Shown here one piece after another: positions 6,571-8,317 of a DNA stretch of 8,317 bases. How positions within the stretch are numbered: the stretch's first letter is position 1; each line of letters starts with the position of its first letter. The notes beneath the pieces were generated by a model that made no database searches, was not told where the DNA came from, and saw only the letters and a program-made list of their open reading frames with translations. Made by a program: the position numbers and the translations under genes. The stretch spans positions 1 through 8,317 of the forward strand of contig JAUVRU010000057.1 of the NCBI GenBank assembly GCA_030597485.1. The letters are read 5' to 3'. Origin of the DNA: Anaerolineae bacterium. GTDB taxonomy: Bacteria > Chloroflexota > Anaerolineae > 4572-78 > NAK82.

Positions 6571-6590
6571 CTCTCAATCTGTGCGGGCGT

Positions 6591-6639
6591 TGCCTCCTCC
6601 TATCAGGGGGAGGGCACCTTCGTCAGCTGCAAGCGAAGG
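6591..6639 (+). other. Two back-to-back hairpins in the leader RNA
   Basis: Hairpin 1: TGCCTCCTCC (6591-6600) pairs with GGGGGAGGGCA (6606-6616) around loop TATCA, with one bulged G and one G-U pair. Hairpin 2 follows with no gap: CCTTCG (6617-6622) pairs with CGAAGG (6634-6639) around an 11-nt loop. GTTGC (6589-6593) could alternatively pair with GCAAC (6650-6654), which would open the base of hairpin 1 and give a three-way junction. I do not recognise a known riboswitch class. No T tract follows, so if this controls expression it would act on translation or stability. Confidence 0.5.
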
Positions 6640-6650
6640 ACAAATCACCG

Positions 6651-6661
6651 CAACAGCCGAA
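6651..6661 (+). repeat. 11-bp direct repeat, copy 2 (before the ribosome-binding site)
   Basis: Second exact copy of CAACAGCCGAA, 163 bp downstream of the copy in the promoter. It ends 1 nt before the GGAGGTGAT ribosome-binding site of the regulator gene. Confidence 0.45.
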
Positions 6662-6674
6662 TGGAGGTGATTAC

Positions 6675-7277
6675 ATGCTAGTGGACAAGCTGGAAGACTT
6701 GGGCGATCGGCTCCTGACTCGGGCGGAGGTCGCCGAGCTCTTCCAGGTGTCTCCCAGCACTGTCACCCGGTGGGCTGAGGCCGGCATGTTGCCCTCTGTA
6801 AGGACCTTAGGGGGACACCGCCGCTACGAAGCCAAGGACGTCTTGGAATTGGCCCAACAACTCATCAAACAGGGGGTAAGCATGGAAAACGCATTATTTG
6901 AGGTTCCTTTGATGTATGCTGATCACCACGTGCTGGAGGTGCGACGCGTCCTGCAAGCGCTGCCTGGCGTTGAGGCGGTCGACGCCAGCAGTGCCTTCCA
7001 CGTCGTGGGGGTGAGCTACGACCCAGGCAGAATCAGCGAGGATGAGATTGCCACCAGGCTCGATGAAGCCGGCTACATCGGGGAATTACAAGTGCCAGTG
7101 GAGACGGGCGTTGCCGTGACCGAGAACGGCGGTGAGGGGTTTCCCTTCCGGCACACGGCTTCTTATGAGCAGACTGAGAACGTGGTCGGTTTTGAGCAGA
7201 GTGTCAGTTACTCGGGCCGGCCTCTGTGGCCTTGCCCGGGCATGGGTGTTGTGACCAGAACTGTGGAGGAGGGGTAA
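6675..7277 (+). CDS. BldC/MerR-type HTH regulator fused to a cysteine-less HMA-like domain
   Basis: Probable DNA-binding regulator of the CO dehydrogenase gene that follows. It has 200 residues in three parts. Residues 13-62 are a MerR/BldC-type winged helix-turn-helix: LLTRAEVAELFQVSPSTVTRW, then the GGHRRY wing at 46-51. Residues 77-135 look like a heavy-metal-associated (ferredoxin-like) domain: HVLEVRRVLQALPGVEAVDA, then VGVSYDPGRISEDEIATRLDEAGY. Where a true HMA domain has MxCxxC, this protein reads MYADHH (80-85), so both metal-binding cysteines are replaced (Ala82, His85). The tail (156-193) is rich in aromatic residues and holds RHTASYEQ and LWPCPGM with the only cysteine, Cys187. The ATG has a strong GGAGGTGAT site at 6663-6671. 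cooS starts 6 nt after the stop, with its ribosome-binding site inside this gene, so the two are translationally coupled. The ligand is unknown; CO, nickel, redox state or heme are possibilities only. Confidence 0.85.
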   Translation: MLVDKLEDLGDRLLTRAEVAELFQVSPSTVTRWAEAGMLPSVRTLGGHRRYEAKDVLELAQQLIKQGVSMENALFEVPLMYADHHVLEVRRVLQALPGVEAVDASSAFHVVGVSYDPGRISEDEIATRLDEAGYIGELQVPVETGVAVTENGGEGFPFRHTASYEQTENVVGFEQSVSYSGRPLWPCPGMGVVTRTVEEG

Positions 7278-7283
7278 CGAACT

Positions 7284-8317
7284 ATGGCCAAGAGACGAGA
7301 GATTCAAGAGCAGAGCATAGACCCGGCAGCCCAAGAGATGTTGGTGCGTGCCGAGGAGTTGGGGTTGACCACCGCCTTCAGTCGAGCGGATGAGATGGCA
7401 CCGTGCAACATCGGCGCGGCCGGCATGTGTTGTAAGATTTGCTCCATGGGCCCCTGCCGTCTGACCAAGGAGGGCAGTGTGGGTGTGTGTGGGGCCACCA
7501 TTGATACGATACAGGCGCGTAACCTGATCCGGGCCATTGCTGCCGGAGCGGCGGCTCACTCGGACCATGGGCGCGGCATGGCGATGACTCTCAAAGCCAC
7601 CGCCAACGGCGAAGCCGAAGGCTACGTGATCCGTGACGTGGCCAAACTGCGCACGCTGGCTACCACGTACGGTATTGATATCGAGGGCCGGTCGCCCAAT
7701 GAGATCGCCAATGATCTGGCCGACCTGTATCTGGCCCAGTTTGGGCAACAATCTGGCGTGGTGGCTCCCACCACCCGCGCTCCCAAGAAACGCCAAGAGT
7801 TGTGGAGAGAGCGGGGTGTGATGCCGCGCGGCAGTGACCGCGAGATTGTGGAGTGTTTGCACCGTACCCATATCGGGGACGACCAGGACTCGGGGCACAT
7901 TTTGCAACACGCGGTGCGCACCGCCATCGCCGATGGCTGGGGCGGCAGCATGATTGCCACCGACATCACCGACATTCTGTTCGGCACGCCGGCGCCCGTA
8001 TTGGGACAGGCTAACTTGGGTGTGCTGAAAGACGATATGGTCAACGTGGTGGTGCACGGCCACGAGCCGACACTGAGCCAGATGATTGTGGCCGCCTCCC
8101 AAGATCCAGAGATCGTCGAGTACGCCCAGGCGGCTGGTGCTAAGGGCATTAACCTGTCCGGCATCTGCTGCACGGCCAACGAGATGCTGATGCGTCAGGG
8201 CATCCCGGCGGCTGGCAATTTCTTGCAGCAAGAGCTGGCTATCTTGACCGGCGCGGTCGATGCCATGATAGTTGACGTGCAGTGTATTATGCAGGCCCTG
8301 GCGGACCTGGCTCAGCA
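7284..8317 (+). CDS. cooS: Anaerobic Ni-Fe-S carbon monoxide dehydrogenase, catalytic subunit (3' end beyond window)
   Basis: Catalyses reversible oxidation of CO to CO2 at a Ni-Fe-S C-cluster, passing electrons through B- and D-clusters to a ferredoxin-like partner. The first 344 residues are present with no stop before the window edge; the family is about 630-680 residues, so roughly half is seen. The N-terminal Fe-S block is intact: Cys41 and Cys49 (D-cluster pattern), then Cys50, Cys53, Cys58 and Cys69 (B-cluster pattern) in GMCCKICSMGPCRL and GVCGATIDT. C-cluster elements are visible: VVHGHEP with His260 (the conserved catalytic-site histidine), GICCTANE with Cys295/296, and VDVQCIM with Cys334. 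Gln337 follows CIM where Pro is common. The ATG has GGAGGAGGGG at 7265-7274. Whether it serves acetyl-CoA synthesis or energy-yielding CO oxidation depends on genes downstream. Confidence 0.97.
   Translation, partial: MAKRREIQEQSIDPAAQEMLVRAEELGLTTAFSRADEMAPCNIGAAGMCCKICSMGPCRLTKEGSVGVCGATIDTIQARNLIRAIAAGAAAHSDHGRGMAMTLKATANGEAEGYVIRDVAKLRTLATTYGIDIEGRSPNEIANDLADLYLAQFGQQSGVVAPTTRAPKKRQELWRERGVMPRGSDREIVECLHRTHIGDDQDSGHILQHAVRTAIADGWGGSMIATDITDILFGTPAPVLGQANLGVLKDDMVNVVVHGHEPTLSQMIVAASQDPEIVEYAQAAGAKGINLSGICCTANEMLMRQGIPAAGNFLQQELAILTGAVDAMIVDVQCIMQALADLAQ

Larger units (their letters stand above)
6336..6674 (+). other. Regulatory interval between parB and the cooS unit
   Basis: This 339-bp stretch has no credible gene. 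It holds, in order, a GC-rich stem-loop (6384-6407), a near-consensus promoter (6484-6512), three 18-bp tandem repeats (6517-6570), two adjacent hairpins (6591-6639) and a strong ribosome-binding site (GGAGGTGAT, 6663-6671). Most of it after about 6519 should be the untranslated leader of the regulator-cooS transcript. A six-codon reading frame starting at 6661 overlaps the regulator start but has no ribosome-binding site I can see. Confidence 0.7.

Noticed and set aside
6247..6681. Open frame of 144 codons covering the end of parB and the leader
   Set aside because: It runs through the parB end, the stem-loop, the promoter and the tandem repeats; its Ala-Lys-Arg repeat is just a reading of the 18-bp array.
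6922..6940. CACGTG-containing site as a possible parS
   Set aside because: Only the central CACGTG matches; the flanks do not form the TGTTTCACGTGAAACA palindrome, and it lies inside the regulator gene.
7086..8231. Long open frame of 381 codons on the minus strand
   Set aside because: It is antisense to cooS and the regulator, its translation resembles no family, and the + strand carries clear CO dehydrogenase motifs in that region.

Overview
The window is an 8.3 kb piece of a bacterial chromosome, moderately GC-rich, with every supported gene on the + strand. No 16S rRNA or other decisive marker is present. The best guess is an uncultured anaerobic member of the Chloroflexota (Anaerolineae-like). 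This rests on the style of the ABC permeases (Cys-bearing DppB/DppC loops, an amino-acid permease with a long N-terminal part), the frequent GTG starts, and a nickel CO dehydrogenase preceded by a small MerR/BldC-type gene. The assignment is inference from memory of gene style, not a computed result.

Layout. (1) 28-4419 is a run of transporter genes: a DppB/OppB-type permease, a DppC/OppC-type permease, an unusual polar-amino-acid permease of 443 residues carrying an extracytoplasmic Ig-like insert and two extra hydrophobic segments, and a GlnQ/HisP-type ATPase. No solute-binding protein gene and no DppD/DppF ATPases lie in the window. (2) 4420-4637 is non-coding and holds a roughly 140-bp imperfect inverted repeat. 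(3) 4638-6335 is a chromosomal-type parA-parB pair, with a perfect 10-bp inverted repeat spanning the parA stop codon just upstream of the parB ribosome-binding site. (4) 6336-6674 is a 339-bp regulatory interval: a GC-rich stem-loop after parB, a near-consensus sigma-70-like promoter with a small dyad in its spacer, three 18-bp tandem repeats starting at the predicted transcription start, and two back-to-back hairpins in the leader. (5) 6675-8317 is a two-gene unit: a regulator with a BldC/MerR-type helix-turn-helix fused to a heavy-metal-associated-like domain that lacks the metal-binding cysteines, followed 6 nt later by the 5' part of cooS, a Ni-Fe-S carbon monoxide dehydrogenase that runs off the window.

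How the genes work together. The first four genes supply import of peptides or amino acids. ParA and ParB separate chromosomes or replicons. The last unit oxidises CO (or reduces CO2) anaerobically and appears to carry its own regulator in the same transcript. The most interesting part is 6480-7280: the fused regulator and its structured leader look like a dedicated, possibly undescribed control module for anaerobic CO dehydrogenase. The second is the decorated amino-acid permease.
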